Shown: positions 46,663 through 56,805 of the stretch, piece after piece
How positions within the stretch are numbered: the stretch's first letter is position 1
Layout of the letters: each line of letters starts with the position of its first letter
Origin: Halalkalibacter nanhaiisediminis
Lineage (GTDB): Bacteria; Bacillota; Bacilli; Bacillales; Bacillaceae_D
Assembly: GCF_007830185.1 (NCBI RefSeq)
Contig: NZ_VLKZ01000007.1
Span: 1 to 64,000 of the forward strand
Length of the DNA stretch: 64,000 bases
Reading direction: 5' to 3'
Position numbers and translations under genes: made by a program
Notes under the pieces: generated by a model
What the model saw: only the letters and a program-made list of their open reading frames with translations
What the model was told of the DNA's origin: nothing
Databases searched by the model: none

Positions 46663-47538
46663 ATGGCTGAGTTTAGAAAGCGTCTTATTCATCTCCATAG
46701 TTGTAGACATGCAAGTTGGAAGCTAATAAATAAAATTATTCATCATGATCGAACCTTACAAGACCTCTATCATTTCAACAAACATCATCTCCAAAGCCTC
46801 TTCAATTTGAGTCCTACCAACGCTGATCATTTCTATCACGATCTTCATTCATATACCCCAGAACAAATTCATGCTTATTACGCTAATAGGAATATTTATC
46901 CAATAACAGTTGATGATCCTACTTATCCTTCTCTTTTAAAACGGATTTATGACCCACCATTTGTTCTATACACGATGGGTAGGCAAAGTGTATTGACACA
47001 TGAAAAGATTCTTGCTGTCGTTGGAACAAGAAAGCCAACACCTTTAGGTTTACGAAGTGTCGCTAAACTTATTCCGCCACTTACAATGAATGATTGGACA
47101 ATTGTAAGTGGCTTGGCTAGTGGGATCGATGCAAGCGCTCATACGGAAACAATTAAGGCTGGAGGTAATACTATAGCAGTGCTTGGATCAGGTTTTGATT
47201 TTATTTATCCAAAAGAAAATGAAAAATTATTTTCACACATGGCAAAAAATCAAATTCTCCTTACTGAATATCCCCCGTATATTCCACCTCAAAGATGGCA
47301 TTTTCCTGCAAGGAATCGAATCATAAGTGGTCTTTCAAAAGCAGTATTAGTAATAGAAGCGAAAGAAAAAAGTGGCTCACTCATTACAGCAGATCAAGCG
47401 TTAGAGCAAGGTAGAGACGTCTTTGCGGTACCAGGATCGATTTTTTCTATGCAATCAAAAGGAACTAATGAATTAATTCAACAAGGAGCGAAATTAGTTA
47501 CCTCAACGGAAGATATTTTAGATGAATTAGGAGAATAA
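46663..47538 (+). CDS. dprA: DNA processing protein DprA
   Basis: 291 residues. Loads RecA on incoming single-stranded DNA in transformation. Rossmann-like fold with AVVGTRKPTPLG, SGLASGIDASAH, AVLGSGFDFIYPKEN, and the ssDNA-contact FPARNRIISGLS. AAAGGAGTG precedes ATG. Its presence suggests at least a conserved competence gene, as in all Bacillus. The neighbouring topA is a conserved pair. Confidence 0.95.
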   Translation: MAEFRKRLIHLHSCRHASWKLINKIIHHDRTLQDLYHFNKHHLQSLFNLSPTNADHFYHDLHSYTPEQIHAYYANRNIYPITVDDPTYPSLLKRIYDPPFVLYTMGRQSVLTHEKILAVVGTRKPTPLGLRSVAKLIPPLTMNDWTIVSGLASGIDASAHTETIKAGGNTIAVLGSGFDFIYPKENEKLFSHMAKNQILLTEYPPYIPPQRWHFPARNRIISGLSKAVLVIEAKEKSGSLITADQALEQGRDVFAVPGSIFSMQSKGTNELIQQGAKLVTSTEDILDELGE

Positions 47539-47618
47539 ACCAGATCTGACAAAAGAAAAGATAAAAGGAAAAGTCGCTCGATCAAACTCTTAAAATCGGT
47601 AATTTTTTCAACTTCCGT

Positions 47619-47647
47619 TTGACAAATACGGAAAGTCTGTTTAATAA
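47619..47647 (+). promoter_or_regulatory. Sigma-A promoter of topA
   Basis: TTGACA (47619-47624), 17-base spacer, TAATAA (47642-47647), 44 bases before the topA start. The same TTG also begins an in-frame extension of topA, which is therefore unlikely to be translated. Confidence 0.55.
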
Positions 47648-47690
47648 TGAGGAAGATTTTAATATATCTACGAGAGAGGGAGCTGCTTAC

Positions 47691-49766
47691 ATGGCCGATT
47701 ATTTAGTAATCGTTGAATCTCCCGCCAAAGCAAAGACCATTGGAAAATATTTAGGTAAGAAATATATTGTAAAAGCTTCAATGGGACATGTTAGAGACTT
47801 ACCAAAAAGTCAAATGGGAGTAGACGTTGAAAAAAGTTTTGAACCTAAGTATATTACGATTCGCGGAAAAGGACCTGTATTAAAAGAATTAAAAACAGCT
47901 GCAAAAAAAGTGAAACGTATTTATTTAGCGGCTGACCCCGATAGAGAGGGTGAGGCAATTGCTTGGCATTTGGCTCACAGTCTTGATATTGATGAGCATT
48001 CCGAATGCAGAGTTGTATTCAATGAAATTACAAAGCAAGCGATTAAGGACGCATTTAAAACACCAAGACCAATCAATATGGATTTAGTTGATGCTCAGCA
48101 AGCTCGGCGAATTCTTGACCGCCTTGTAGGCTATAACATTAGCCCTTTATTATGGAAGAAAGTGAAAAAGGGGCTAAGTGCTGGACGAGTTCAATCTGTA
48201 GCTGTCAAAATGATTATGGAACGAGAAAAAGAAATTAAATCCTTTGTTCCCGAAGAATATTGGAGTATTCAAGCACAATTTGCTCTTGATGAAGAAGTGT
48301 TTGAAGCGAAATTTTATGGTATTGACGGTAAGAAACAAGAGTTAAAGTCAGATGAAGAGGTTAAGAGTGTATTATCAAATCTTAAAGGCGATCAGTTTGA
48401 TGTTAGCTCAGTTAAAAAGAAGGAACGAAAACGTAATCCTGTAACTCCTTTTACAACATCTTCACTTCAACAGGAAGCAGCGCGAAAATTAAACTTTCGT
48501 GCAAAGAAAACAATGATGATTGCTCAACAGCTTTATGAAGGTATTGACCTTGGAAAACAAGAGGGGACAGTTGGATTAATCACCTATATGCGTACAGATT
48601 CAACACGAATCTCTGAACTGGCACAAGCAGAAGCGAAGGAATACGTTGAGCAAACATTTGGTGAGGATTATACCCGTAAAGAAAAACGAGTGATTAAAAA
48701 AGATAAAAAAGCACAAGATGCTCATGAAGCCATTCGTCCTACATCTGTTTTTAAAGATCCGAAGACGGTAAAGAGTTTTTTATCACGTGACCAATTTCGT
48801 CTTTATAAGCTGATTTGGGAGCGGATGGTAGCAAGCGAAATGGCACCTGCGATCATGGATACGATGACAGTTGATATTGAGCAGAATAATGTTTTATTCC
48901 GTGCAACTGGATCTAAAGTGAAATTTGCTGGGTTTATGAAAGTGTATATTGAAGGAAATGATGATGGGAAGAAGGAAGAGGACCGTCTCCTTCCTAACTT
49001 AAATGAAGGTCAAAAGGTTAAAAAGATTGAAATTGAGCCCAATCAGCACTTTACACAGCCACCTCCAAGATACTCAGAAGCTCGTCTTGTTAAGACAATG
49101 GAAGAGCTAGGTATAGGACGTCCTTCAACGTATGCACCAACTCTTGATACGATTCAAAGACGTGGCTATGTTGCCTTGGAAGATCGTCGCTTTGTTCCTA
49201 CTGAACTAGGAGAAATTGTACTAGAGCTGATCGTTGAATTTTTCCCTGAAATTTTGGATGTTGAATTTACGGCTAAGATGGAAAACGACCTCGATTCGAT
49301 TGAAGAAGGCCAGCAGGAATGGATTAAAATTATTGATGACTTCTATCATGGCTTTGAGAAGCGATTAACAGTCGCGGAAGAAGAAATGAAAGAAGTTGAA
49401 ATAAAGGACGAACCAGCTGGAGAAGATTGTGAAAATTGCGGGCATGAAATGGTTTATAAAATGGGACGATACGGAAAGTTTATGGCCTGCTCTAATTTCC
49501 CAGAATGTCGAAATACAAAAGCGATTGTAAAAGAAATCGGTGTGAAGTGTCCAACATGTAAAGAAGGAAATGTAGTCGAACGAAAGAGCAAAAAGCGACG
49601 CATTTTCTACGGATGTGATAGATACCCAGAATGTGAATTTATCTCTTGGGATAAACCGATTGCAAGAACATGTCCAAAGTGTGAAAAGATGCTCGTTGAG
49701 AAAAAGACGAAAAATGGTGTTCATGTGGAATGTTCAGCATGTGATTACAAAGAAGAATCCAATTAA
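47691..49766 (+). CDS. topA: DNA topoisomerase I
   Basis: 691 residues, the B. subtilis length. Relaxes negative supercoils. Toprim domain from the start ([17 protein letters not shown], then [16 protein letters not shown]), catalytic Tyr299 in [13 protein letters not shown], and three C-terminal four-Cys zinc ribbons (from about 577: [24 protein letters not shown]). ATG 47691 has AGAGGGAG upstream. Confidence 0.97.
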   Translation: MADYLVIVESPAKAKTIGKYLGKKYIVKASMGHVRDLPKSQMGVDVEKSFEPKYITIRGKGPVLKELKTAAKKVKRIYLAADPDREGEAIAWHLAHSLDIDEHSECRVVFNEITKQAIKDAFKTPRPINMDLVDAQQARRILDRLVGYNISPLLWKKVKKGLSAGRVQSVAVKMIMEREKEIKSFVPEEYWSIQAQFALDEEVFEAKFYGIDGKKQELKSDEEVKSVLSNLKGDQFDVSSVKKKERKRNPVTPFTTSSLQQEAARKLNFRAKKTMMIAQQLYEGIDLGKQEGTVGLITYMRTDSTRISELAQAEAKEYVEQTFGEDYTRKEKRVIKKDKKAQDAHEAIRPTSVFKDPKTVKSFLSRDQFRLYKLIWERMVASEMAPAIMDTMTVDIEQNNVLFRATGSKVKFAGFMKVYIEGNDDGKKEEDRLLPNLNEGQKVKKIEIEPNQHFTQPPPRYSEARLVKTMEELGIGRPSTYAPTLDTIQRRGYVALEDRRFVPTELGEIVLELIVEFFPEILDVEFTAKMENDLDSIEEGQQEWIKIIDDFYHGFEKRLTVAEEEMKEVEIKDEPAGEDCENCGHEMVYKMGRYGKFMACSNFPECRNTKAIVKEIGVKCPTCKEGNVVERKSKKRRIFYGCDRYPECEFISWDKPIARTCPKCEKMLVEKKTKNGVHVECSACDYKEESN

Positions 49767-49902
49767 CTAGACATTTAGTCACATTTACATCAAAATGACT
49801 GGCAGAATTGAAGCATTCGTGTGAATAAGTTGAAAAATGATGCAAGACGTATTATGATGTAAGGGTCAAAAGTGAAATGTTGAATCGATAGTAGATAAAA
49901 GA

Positions 49903-49932
49903 AGCCTTCACCTCATTAGGGTGAAGGCATTT
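49903..49932 (+). terminator. Rho-independent terminator after topA
   Basis: GCCTTCACC pairs perfectly with GGTGAAGGC (49903-49911 and 49919-49927), followed by ATTTCT, 137 bases past the topA stop. Confidence 0.65.
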
Positions 49933-49980
49933 CTACTGTTGGAATGAGAGAATGGCTATGAGTTAGATGGAGGGATCATT

Positions 49981-51288
49981 TTGACACAACAATATGTAAA
50001 TGTAATTGGTGCAGGACTGGCTGGAAGCGAAGCGGCTTGGCAGCTTGCTAAGCAAGGGATTAACGTTCATCTCTATGAAATGCGACCTGTAAAGCAAACG
50101 CCTGCACATCATACAGATAAATTTGCCGAATTAGTTTGTAGTAATTCATTGCGTGGAAACTCTTTAACCAATGCAGTTGGTGTGCTTAAAGAAGAAATGC
50201 GCCAGCTTGATTCTGTTATCATTCGTTCAGCTGACGATGCATCAGTTCCAGCTGGGGGTGCTTTAGCTGTTGATCGTCATGAATTTGCAGGGGCGGTAAC
50301 GGAAAGAGTCAAGCATCATCCGAATGTGACAGTATTTACAGAAGAGGTCACCGACATTCCTGAGGGACCAACAATCATTGCGACAGGACCATTAACGTCA
50401 CAGCATTTATCTTCTAGACTAAAGGAACTCACTGGAGAAGAGTATTTATATTTTTATGATGCTGCTGCTCCAATTATTGAAACGGATTCCATTGATATGG
50501 ATAAGGTTTATTTAAAGTCAAGATATGATAAGGGTGAAGCGGCCTATTTAAATTGTCCAATGACAGAAGAAGAATTTAATCGTTTTTATGATGCGCTTGT
50601 TGCTGCTGAAACGGTACCGTTAAAAGAATTTGAAAAAGAAATCTTTTTTGAAGGATGCATGCCGATCGAAGTAATGGCAAAGCGCGGTAGAAAAACAATG
50701 CTATTTGGTCCAATGAAGCCAGTAGGTCTGGAACACCCAGAAACAGGGAAGCGTCCATATGCTGTCGTGCAACTAAGACAAGATAATACATCAGGGACCT
50801 TATATAATATTGTCGGCTTCCAAACTCACTTAAAATGGGGACCGCAAAAAGAAGTTCTTCAACTCATACCGGGACTTGAGAATGCTGAAATTGTCCGTTA
50901 CGGTGTGATGCATCGAAATACATTTATAAATTCACCGAACCTTCTTAAGCCGACGTATCAATACAAAGATCGTGATGATTTATTCTTTGCTGGTCAAATT
51001 ACAGGAGTAGAAGGATATGTTGAATCAGCAGCGGCTGGTCTTGTTGCAGGTCTAAATGCAGCTAGATATGTCCAAGGAAAAGAGTTGATTGCGTTTCCTG
51101 ACACGACAGTGATCGGGAGTATGGCTGGATACATCACAACAGCTAACGCTAAAAATTTCCAACCGATGAATGCGAATTTTGGGTTACTTCCTCCACTTCA
51201 TGAAAGAATCAAAAGTAAACCAGAACGATATGAACAGCTAGCTAACCGAGCATTAGACGCAATTCAGAATTTTGTGAAAAAATTGTAA
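49981..51288 (+). CDS. trmFO: Folate/FAD-dependent tRNA-m5U54 methyltransferase TrmFO
   Basis: 435 residues. Forms ribothymidine at tRNA position 54 with methylene-THF. FAD-binding [10 protein letters not shown] at 10-19; both catalytic Cys present, Cys53 ([10 protein letters not shown]) and Cys226 ([14 protein letters not shown]); [16 protein letters not shown] near the end. TTG start with GGAGGG upstream. Formerly called Gid. Confidence 0.97.
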   Translation: MTQQYVNVIGAGLAGSEAAWQLAKQGINVHLYEMRPVKQTPAHHTDKFAELVCSNSLRGNSLTNAVGVLKEEMRQLDSVIIRSADDASVPAGGALAVDRHEFAGAVTERVKHHPNVTVFTEEVTDIPEGPTIIATGPLTSQHLSSRLKELTGEEYLYFYDAAAPIIETDSIDMDKVYLKSRYDKGEAAYLNCPMTEEEFNRFYDALVAAETVPLKEFEKEIFFEGCMPIEVMAKRGRKTMLFGPMKPVGLEHPETGKRPYAVVQLRQDNTSGTLYNIVGFQTHLKWGPQKEVLQLIPGLENAEIVRYGVMHRNTFINSPNLLKPTYQYKDRDDLFFAGQITGVEGYVESAAAGLVAGLNAARYVQGKELIAFPDTTVIGSMAGYITTANAKNFQPMNANFGLLPPLHERIKSKPERYEQLANRALDAIQNFVKKL

Positions 51289-51294
51289 ACATCG

Positions 51295-51323
51295 TTGTCA
51301 GAGCTATTAAATCGTGATAGAAT
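51295..51323 (+). promoter_or_regulatory. Promoter of the xerC-hslVU-codY operon
   Basis: TTGTCA (51295-51300), 17-base spacer, TAGAAT (51318-51323). An inverted repeat AGAGCTA (51300-51306) / TAGCTCT (51328-51334) encloses the -10 box and could act as operator or leader hairpin. Confidence 0.6.
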
Positions 51324-51358
51324 TTAGTAGCTCTAAGGGGTGAGAGGGGTGTTTTGCG

Positions 51359-52258
51359 TTGGAAAAGCAGTCCTGGCTTGAGCTTTTTATGACATATCTA
51401 CAACTTGAAAAAAATAGCTCTTTACATACAACGAGTAATTATGAACGAGATATAGTGGATTTTGAACGATTTATAAGAGCGATCGGAATCGATCATTTCG
51501 CTAAAGTCACAAATTCGGATGTACGTGCTTATTTAACGTCATTGTATGAGAAGAAGTATGCCAGAAAAACAGTCTCACGAAAGATCTCTGCTTTAAGGAG
51601 TTTCTATAACTTCCACATGCGAGAGAAGCGAGTGGTAGAGAATGTGTTTACCACTGTATTCCTTCCCAAAAATAAAGGACGATTGCCTACATTTCTTTAT
51701 GAAGAAGAAATCCAAGAATTGTTTGCTTCCCTCCAAGGAGATAAACCTCTTGATCAACGTGACCGTGCTATTCTCGAGCTGTTATATGCTACTGGTATTC
51801 GTGTCAGCGAATGCAGTCAACTGACAATACGTGATATCGATTTCTCCATTGGAACCGTTCTTGTCATTGGTAAGGGGATGAAGGAACGTTATGTACCGAT
51901 GGGTTCTTTTGCAACGGAAGCTCTTTGGCGATATATTCAAGATGGGAGAGAAGCCCTCCATAAAAAAGACGAATCGCAAACAAATTCTCTTTTTCTGAAT
52001 TATCGTGGTGGTGCCCTCTCCGATCGAAGCATTCGTACGATTGTTGGAAATAGAATGGAAAAAGCTGCGTATAATAAGCGATTGAGACCGCATGATATCA
52101 GACATTCCTTTGCTACACATATGCTTAATAATGGGGCTGATTTGCGTGTTGTCCAAGAGTTGTTAGGTCATGAACACCTCTCGACAACTCAGATATACAC
52201 GCATGTTACAAAAGAAAGACTACGCGACGTATACAAGCAGCATCATCCTCGCGCTTAG
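51359..52258 (+). CDS. xerC: Tyrosine recombinase XerC (CodV)
   Basis: 299 residues. Resolves chromosome dimers at dif with XerD. N-terminal SAM-like core-binding domain (LELFMTYLQLEKN), catalytic domain with Arg148 (TGIRVSE), His245 and Arg248 (HDIRHSFATHML), the LGHEHLSTTQIYTH segment, and Tyr280. TTG start with a weak G-rich site upstream. First gene of the conserved codV-clpQ-clpY-codY operon. This is a housekeeping recombinase, not evidence of an integrated element. Confidence 0.96.
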   Translation: MEKQSWLELFMTYLQLEKNSSLHTTSNYERDIVDFERFIRAIGIDHFAKVTNSDVRAYLTSLYEKKYARKTVSRKISALRSFYNFHMREKRVVENVFTTVFLPKNKGRLPTFLYEEEIQELFASLQGDKPLDQRDRAILELLYATGIRVSECSQLTIRDIDFSIGTVLVIGKGMKERYVPMGSFATEALWRYIQDGREALHKKDESQTNSLFLNYRGGALSDRSIRTIVGNRMEKAAYNKRLRPHDIRHSFATHMLNNGADLRVVQELLGHEHLSTTQIYTHVTKERLRDVYKQHHPRA

Positions 52259-52282
52259 AGGAGATCAATAAGGAGGATGTAT

Positions 52283-52831
52283 ATGACTGAATCACAATCA
52301 TTTCATGCAACGACGATATTTGCTGTCCAACATAATGGTCAGTGTGCGATGGCGGGAGACGGTCAAGTAACATTTGGGAATGCCGTTGTCATGAAGCATA
52401 CAGCAAAAAAAGTTCGCTCCATTTATCAAGGTAAAGTGTTAGCTGGATTTGCAGGTTCTGTTGCTGATGCTTTTACTTTGTTTGAAAAGTTCGAATCGCG
52501 ATTAGAGGAATATAACGGGAATTTGCAGCGAGCCGCTGTGGAACTAGCGAAAGAATGGAGAAGTGATAAAGTCTTACGTAGACTTGAAGCAATGTTAATT
52601 GTGATGAATAAAGAACATCTGTTACTAGTGTCTGGAACTGGTGAAGTGATTGAACCAGATGATGGGGTTTTAGCGATCGGATCGGGAGGGATGTATGCTT
52701 TGGCAGCAGGTCGGGCGTTAAAAAAACACGCTTCGCAACTAACTGCTAAAGACATTGCTCGTGCTGCACTTGAAACAGCTGGTGAGATTTGCGTCTATAC
52801 AAATCTAAATTTAGTCGTTGAGGAATTAAGC
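52283..52831 (+). CDS. hslV: HslV (ClpQ) proteasome-like peptidase
   Basis: 182 residues plus stop at about 52834, forming the proteolytic ring of HslUV. Core motifs: [59 protein letters not shown] 52283 has AAGGAGG six bases upstream; an ATG at 52277 is too close to it. In B. subtilis the mature N-terminal Ser in [10 protein letters not shown] is the nucleophile. Here the N-terminus is [13 protein letters not shown], three residues longer, so after Met removal the first residue is Thr. Stop codon TAA is at 52832-52834. Confidence 0.94.
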
Positions 52832-52871
52832 TAAATTAGGTACACAATTCCCTTATTGGAGAGTGATTGAA

Positions 52872-54260
52872 ATGAGAACGGACTTAACACCTCGTGAGAT
52901 TGTTGAGCGTCTAAATCAATTTATTGTTGGTCAAGAACAGGCGAAAAAATCAGTAGCCATTGCTCTTCGGAATCGCTATCGGCGTAGTCTTCTTGATGAG
53001 AAAATAAAGGATGAAGTGACACCGAAAAACATTTTAATGATTGGACCTACAGGTGTTGGTAAAACAGAAATTGCCCGTCGACTTGCCAAGTTAGTTGGAG
53101 CACCATTTATAAAGGTCGAAGCAACAAAGTTTACAGAAGTAGGTTATGTTGGGCGCGACGTTGAGTCAATGGTTCGTGATCTTGTTGAGACGAGTGTTCG
53201 AATTGTAAAAGAAGAAAAAATGGCAGCAGTTCGTACACGTGCAGAGGAACACGCGAATCAACGTCTTGTTGAATTACTCGTTCCTTCAAGAAAAAAACAA
53301 ACGAATTATAAGAATCCATTTGAAATGATTTTTAGTCAACAGGGATCAACTGAACCTGATGAAGCAGATGAGGACAATAATGTCGCGCAGCAGCGTAGAC
53401 AGATGGCTCATAAGCTTGCGTTGGGGGAGCTTGAGGATCATCTAGTCACAATTGAAGTTGATGAGCAATCGCAAAATTTCATGGATATGTTCCAGGGTGC
53501 TGGAATGGAACAGATGGGTATGAATATGCAAGAGATGCTCGGTGGTATGCTGCCTAAAAAACGCAAGAAAAGACGACTTCCTGTTTCAGACGCAAGAAAG
53601 GTACTAACGGATGAAGAAGCACAAAAATTGATCGATATGGATGAAGTAACACAAGAAGCTGTTACAAAAGCTGAACAATTGGGCATTATTTTTATAGATG
53701 AGATTGATAAAGTAGCAAGTAAAGGCCAGCAATCTGCTGATGTTTCACGCGAAGGTGTCCAACGAGATATTCTCCCTATCGTAGAAGGTTCAACAGTTGT
53801 AACGAAATATGGTTCTGTCAAAACAGACCATGTCCTTTTTATCGGAGCAGGTGCTTTTCATATTGCTAAGCCTTCTGACCTTATTCCTGAATTACAAGGG
53901 CGCTTCCCTATTCGCGTTGAGCTTGCTAATTTAACAGTTGATGATTTCGTGCGCATATTAATTGAACCAAACAATGCATTAATTAAGCAATATATTGCCC
54001 TTCTTGAAACAGAAGGTATAAAAGTATCATTTTCGGACGATGCTGTTCATAAGATTGCGACTATTGCCACTGAAGTTAATCAGGATACGGAAAATATCGG
54101 GGCTAGACGGTTGCATACGTTACTCGAACGTTTGCTAGAAGATTTATCATTTGAAGCACCCGATATTACCTTAGAAGAGATCGTCATTACGCCAGAGTAT
54201 GTAGATGAAAAACTAGCGTCTATTGCAAAAAATCGAGACTTAAGCCAATTTATATTGTAA
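52872..54260 (+). CDS. hslU: HslU (ClpY) ATPase subunit
   Basis: 462 residues. AAA+ unfoldase that feeds HslV. Walker [10 protein letters not shown] at 58-66, an inserted I domain (about 110-240, with [18 protein letters not shown]), Walker B IFIDEIDK (Asp276), [22 protein letters not shown] sensor region, and a C-terminal tail ending LSQFIL for docking on HslV. A GTG at 52863 is in frame, but ATG 52872 has GGAGAG upstream. Confidence 0.96.
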   Translation: MRTDLTPREIVERLNQFIVGQEQAKKSVAIALRNRYRRSLLDEKIKDEVTPKNILMIGPTGVGKTEIARRLAKLVGAPFIKVEATKFTEVGYVGRDVESMVRDLVETSVRIVKEEKMAAVRTRAEEHANQRLVELLVPSRKKQTNYKNPFEMIFSQQGSTEPDEADEDNNVAQQRRQMAHKLALGELEDHLVTIEVDEQSQNFMDMFQGAGMEQMGMNMQEMLGGMLPKKRKKRRLPVSDARKVLTDEEAQKLIDMDEVTQEAVTKAEQLGIIFIDEIDKVASKGQQSADVSREGVQRDILPIVEGSTVVTKYGSVKTDHVLFIGAGAFHIAKPSDLIPELQGRFPIRVELANLTVDDFVRILIEPNNALIKQYIALLETEGIKVSFSDDAVHKIATIATEVNQDTENIGARRLHTLLERLLEDLSFEAPDITLEEIVITPEYVDEKLASIAKNRDLSQFIL

Positions 54261-54282
54261 GAACATTTAGGAGGATATTAAA

Positions 54283-55062
54283 ATGAATTTACTATCGAGA
54301 ACGAGAAAAATTAATGAAATGCTACAAAAAACAGGTGGTCAGCACGTTAGCTTTAAAGATATGGCTGAAACATTACGTGATACGATTAGCGCTAATATCT
54401 TTGTTGTTAGTCGTAGAGGGAAATTACTAGGTTTTGCAATTAAACAAGAAATTGAAAATGAACGCATGAAGAAAATGCTTGAAGACAGACGTTTTCCAGA
54501 AGAGTATACAGATGGTCTATTTAAAATAGAAGAAACCTCAGCTAATTTAGATATTAATAGTGAATTCACAGCATTTCCAATTGAAAATAAAGATTTATTT
54601 AGTAGCGGTTTAACAACGATAGTTCCTATACAAGGTGGCGGACAACGACTTGGTACGCTTATTTTAGCTCGCTTAAATGATTCATTTAATGATGATGATC
54701 TTATTTTAGCAGAGTACGGAGCAACTGTAGTTGGTATGGAGATTCTTCATGAAAAGACTCAAGAAATTGAAGAAGAAGCAAGAAGTAAAGCGGTCGTGCA
54801 AATGGCTATTAGTTCGCTCTCATATAGCGAGCTTGAAGCGGTTGAACATATCTTCCATGAACTTGATGGAAAAGAGGGATTGCTTGTAGCGAGTAAAATT
54901 GCTGATCGTGTTGGTATCACTCGCTCTGTTATCGTTAATGCACTTCGCAAGCTTGAAAGTGCAGGAGTAATTGAATCACGTTCACTTGGAATGAAAGGAA
55001 CGTATATCAAAGTCTTAAATGATAAATTTTTGTTTGAGCTAGAAAAATTAAAAACAAAATAA
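54283..55062 (+). CDS. codY: GTP- and branched-chain amino acid-sensing regulator CodY
   Basis: 259 residues. Global repressor of nutrient-limitation genes, responding to GTP and Ile/Leu/Val. N-terminal GAF domain ([33 protein letters not shown]), linker helix, C-terminal winged helix-turn-helix (about 200-240, [20 protein letters not shown] then [17 protein letters not shown]). AGGAGG precedes ATG. Last gene of its operon; a terminator and an AT-rich gap separate it from the flagellar genes, which CodY controls in B. subtilis. Confidence 0.97.
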   Translation: MNLLSRTRKINEMLQKTGGQHVSFKDMAETLRDTISANIFVVSRRGKLLGFAIKQEIENERMKKMLEDRRFPEEYTDGLFKIEETSANLDINSEFTAFPIENKDLFSSGLTTIVPIQGGGQRLGTLILARLNDSFNDDDLILAEYGATVVGMEILHEKTQEIEEEARSKAVVQMAISSLSYSELEAVEHIFHELDGKEGLLVASKIADRVGITRSVIVNALRKLESAGVIESRSLGMKGTYIKVLNDKFLFELEKLKTK

Positions 55063-55096
55063 GTCATAAGAAGTTCTGATATTTCAGAAGCGAAGA

Positions 55097-55130
55097 AACT
55101 GTTGAGAATTAATTCTTAACAGTTTTTTTA
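55097..55130 (+). terminator. Rho-independent terminator after codY
   Basis: AACTGTTGAGAATT pairs with AATTCTTAACAGTT (one G-U), followed by TTTTTTA. The rest of the 398-base gap up to flgB is very AT-rich with no gene. I saw no good CodY box or sigma-D promoter in it. Confidence 0.75.
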
Positions 55131-55370
55131 TTCTTTCTAAATATTTAGTATAAAAATTTAAAAAAGTGTGTTAAAACTCATAAGAACGTCAAAAAGTTCA
55201 CATGGGTTTTCAAAATAACTAGTTCAAATGTGACTAATTATGTCATATGCGGTAGTCAGGTAAGAAAAAGTGGCAACAGTTTCCGACAAAAGTCACCAAT
55301 AATTAATAGTCCTTTTTTATCGAATCTAAAATTTTTTTAAAACGATGTTAGACTTTTAAGCAGAGTTTGA

Positions 55371-55399
55371 TTACAATTTGCATAGAGTACTTGTATAAA
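55371..55399 (+). promoter_or_regulatory. Candidate sigma-A promoter of the fla/che operon
   Basis: TTACAA (55371-55376), 17-base spacer, TATAAA (55394-55399), 61 bases before flgB. The -10 is good, the -35 weak, as for an activated or regulated promoter. Confidence 0.45.
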
Positions 55400-55460
55400 A
55401 TGACGAATAATAACAAAGATTGTCGAAAAATAAAAATATGTCGAGAGGTGTGTAAGTAAG

Positions 55461-55859
55461 ATGGATCTTTTTGGCAGTTCGACATTTAAAGCATTAGAGC
55501 GTGGACTTGATGGATCGCAATTGCGACAGAAAGCTATTTCTCAAAATATTGCTAATGTGGATACACCTTATTACAAAGCTAAAAATGTCACGTTTAAACA
55601 AACGTTAAGTGAAGCTATGAACCAACCAACTTTACAAGCGAATCGGACAAATGATAAACATGTGGAATTTAGCAAATCGACTAATACTCCGCTTGTTCAA
55701 ACAAATCGCAATACAATGTATAATCACAATCAAAACAATGTTGATATAGATTTTGAAATGGCAGAGTTGGCTAAAAATCAAATTTATTATAATGCATTGA
55801 TTGACCGGATGAATGGTCGCTTCACAAGCTTACAAACCGTCATTCGAGGAGGTAATTAG
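55461..55859 (+). CDS. flgB: Flagellar basal body rod protein FlgB
   Basis: 132 residues. Proximal rod subunit. The rod-family motif QNIANVDTPYYKAKNVTF near 27-44, and C-terminal NNVDIDFEMAELAKNQIYYNAL. Exported by the type III apparatus without a cleaved signal. GAGAGGTG precedes ATG. First gene of the fla/che operon, five bases before flgC. Confidence 0.95.
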   Translation: MDLFGSSTFKALERGLDGSQLRQKAISQNIANVDTPYYKAKNVTFKQTLSEAMNQPTLQANRTNDKHVEFSKSTNTPLVQTNRNTMYNHNQNNVDIDFEMAELAKNQIYYNALIDRMNGRFTSLQTVIRGGN

Positions 55860-55864
55860 AGATA

Positions 55865-56323
55865 ATGAGTATTTTTAGTGGTGTTAATACTAGTGCTTCA
55901 GCACTAACATCGCAGAGGTTGCGAATGGATGTAATTTCTGCCAATATGGCGAATGCTGAATCAACAAGGGCAACGATGGTTGATGGTGAGTGGCAGCCCT
56001 ACCGTAGAAAAATGGTTGTCATGCAGCCGAATGAAAAGCAGCCTTTTTCTCAATTTTTGAATCGTGCAATGGGGCGGTCAAATACTGAAGTTGGAGACGG
56101 GGTAAAGGTAACAGCTATTGTTGATGACCAAACCCCTTTTAAACAAGTGTATAATCCTGAACACCCTGATGCAAATGATCAAGGCTATGTTCAACTTCCA
56201 AATGTTGATCCATTGAGAGAAATGGTCGATTTGATGAGCGCAACACGTTCTTATGAAGCAAATGTCACAACACTAAATGCATCAAAAAATATGCTTTTAA
56301 AAGCGCTAGAAATTGGTCGTTAG
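55865..56323 (+). CDS. flgC: Flagellar basal body rod protein FlgC
   Basis: 152 residues. Rod subunit above FlgB. N-terminal SASALTSQRLRMDVISANMA and C-terminal YVQLPNVDPLREMVDLMSAT, then YEANVTTLNASKNMLLKAL. CGAGGAGG in the flgB end is the ribosome site. fliE follows after 16 bases. Confidence 0.96.
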   Translation: MSIFSGVNTSASALTSQRLRMDVISANMANAESTRATMVDGEWQPYRRKMVVMQPNEKQPFSQFLNRAMGRSNTEVGDGVKVTAIVDDQTPFKQVYNPEHPDANDQGYVQLPNVDPLREMVDLMSATRSYEANVTTLNASKNMLLKALEIGR

Positions 56324-56339
56324 GGGGTAAATAAGAACT

Positions 56340-56648
56340 ATGGAGATAAGAGGACTACAATCACCTTTTTTAATACAGAATCAAGTAAATGAGCCAACTA
56401 GCCCGAGAATAACACCAGGTGAAGCGCAAGAGTCATTTAAATCGGTACTTAGTCAAGCCATAAAAGATGTTAACGCTATCCAACAAGAGTCAGCTACTAA
56501 AACAGAGCTATTAGCGAATGGTAGTATAGACAATCTACATGATGTTATGATAACAGGCCAAAAAGCAAGTGTTACATTGCAAGCGACAGTTGAAGTTAGA
56601 AATAAAGTCATTGAAGCATATCAAGAAGTAATGAGAATGCAAGTGTAG
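56340..56648 (+). CDS. fliE: Flagellar hook-basal body protein FliE
   Basis: 102 residues. Joins the MS ring to the rod. GEAQESFKSVLSQAIKDVN and the C-terminal VTLQATVEVRNKVIEAYQEV are the family core. Ribosome site TAGGGGG. The gap to fliF is 157 bases and holds a terminator-like hairpin. Confidence 0.94.
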   Translation: MEIRGLQSPFLIQNQVNEPTSPRITPGEAQESFKSVLSQAIKDVNAIQQESATKTELLANGSIDNLHDVMITGQKASVTLQATVEVRNKVIEAYQEVMRMQV

Positions 56649-56682
56649 TCCTTTTGACAGGTTAAGAATTGAGCATGTCTAG

Positions 56683-56756
56683 CGTGAGCACCTAGCAAAC
56701 TTAGAAAATATCAGTTTTAACTACTTGTTGAGGCTGAGCGAGGTGCTTGCGTTTTT
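56683..56756 (+). terminator. Terminator-like hairpin between fliE and fliF
   Basis: CGTGAGCACCTAGC (56683-56696) pairs with GCGAGGTGCTTGCG (56738-56751) with one mismatch and G-U or G-A exceptions, enclosing a 41-base loop that can form an inner AAACT/AGTTT stem. TTTTT follows at 56752-56756. It lies within the operon, so any stop must be partial or regulated. Confidence 0.55.
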
Positions 56757-56805
56757 CTCATTTGATTTTTAGTGGTCGTGATAGTTGCTGGACGTAGGAG
56801 GACAC

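Noticed and set aside
47619-47690. 24-residue N-terminal extension of TopA from TTG 47619
   Set aside because: The region contains the topA promoter, and ATG 47691 has the ribosome site and gives the family-length protein.
51359-52258. Tyrosine recombinase as sign of a prophage or integrative element
   Set aside because: It is the conserved XerC (CodV) in its normal operon; no attachment-site repeats or phage genes lie nearby.
55419-55447. Short repeat TGTCGA-N15-TGTCGA just before flgB
   Set aside because: Only six bases long each; likely chance in AT-rich sequence.
55063-55460. CodY box or sigma-D promoter before flgB
   Set aside because: The best CodY-box-like sites have about six mismatches, and no TAAA plus GCCGATAT pair at the right spacing is visible.
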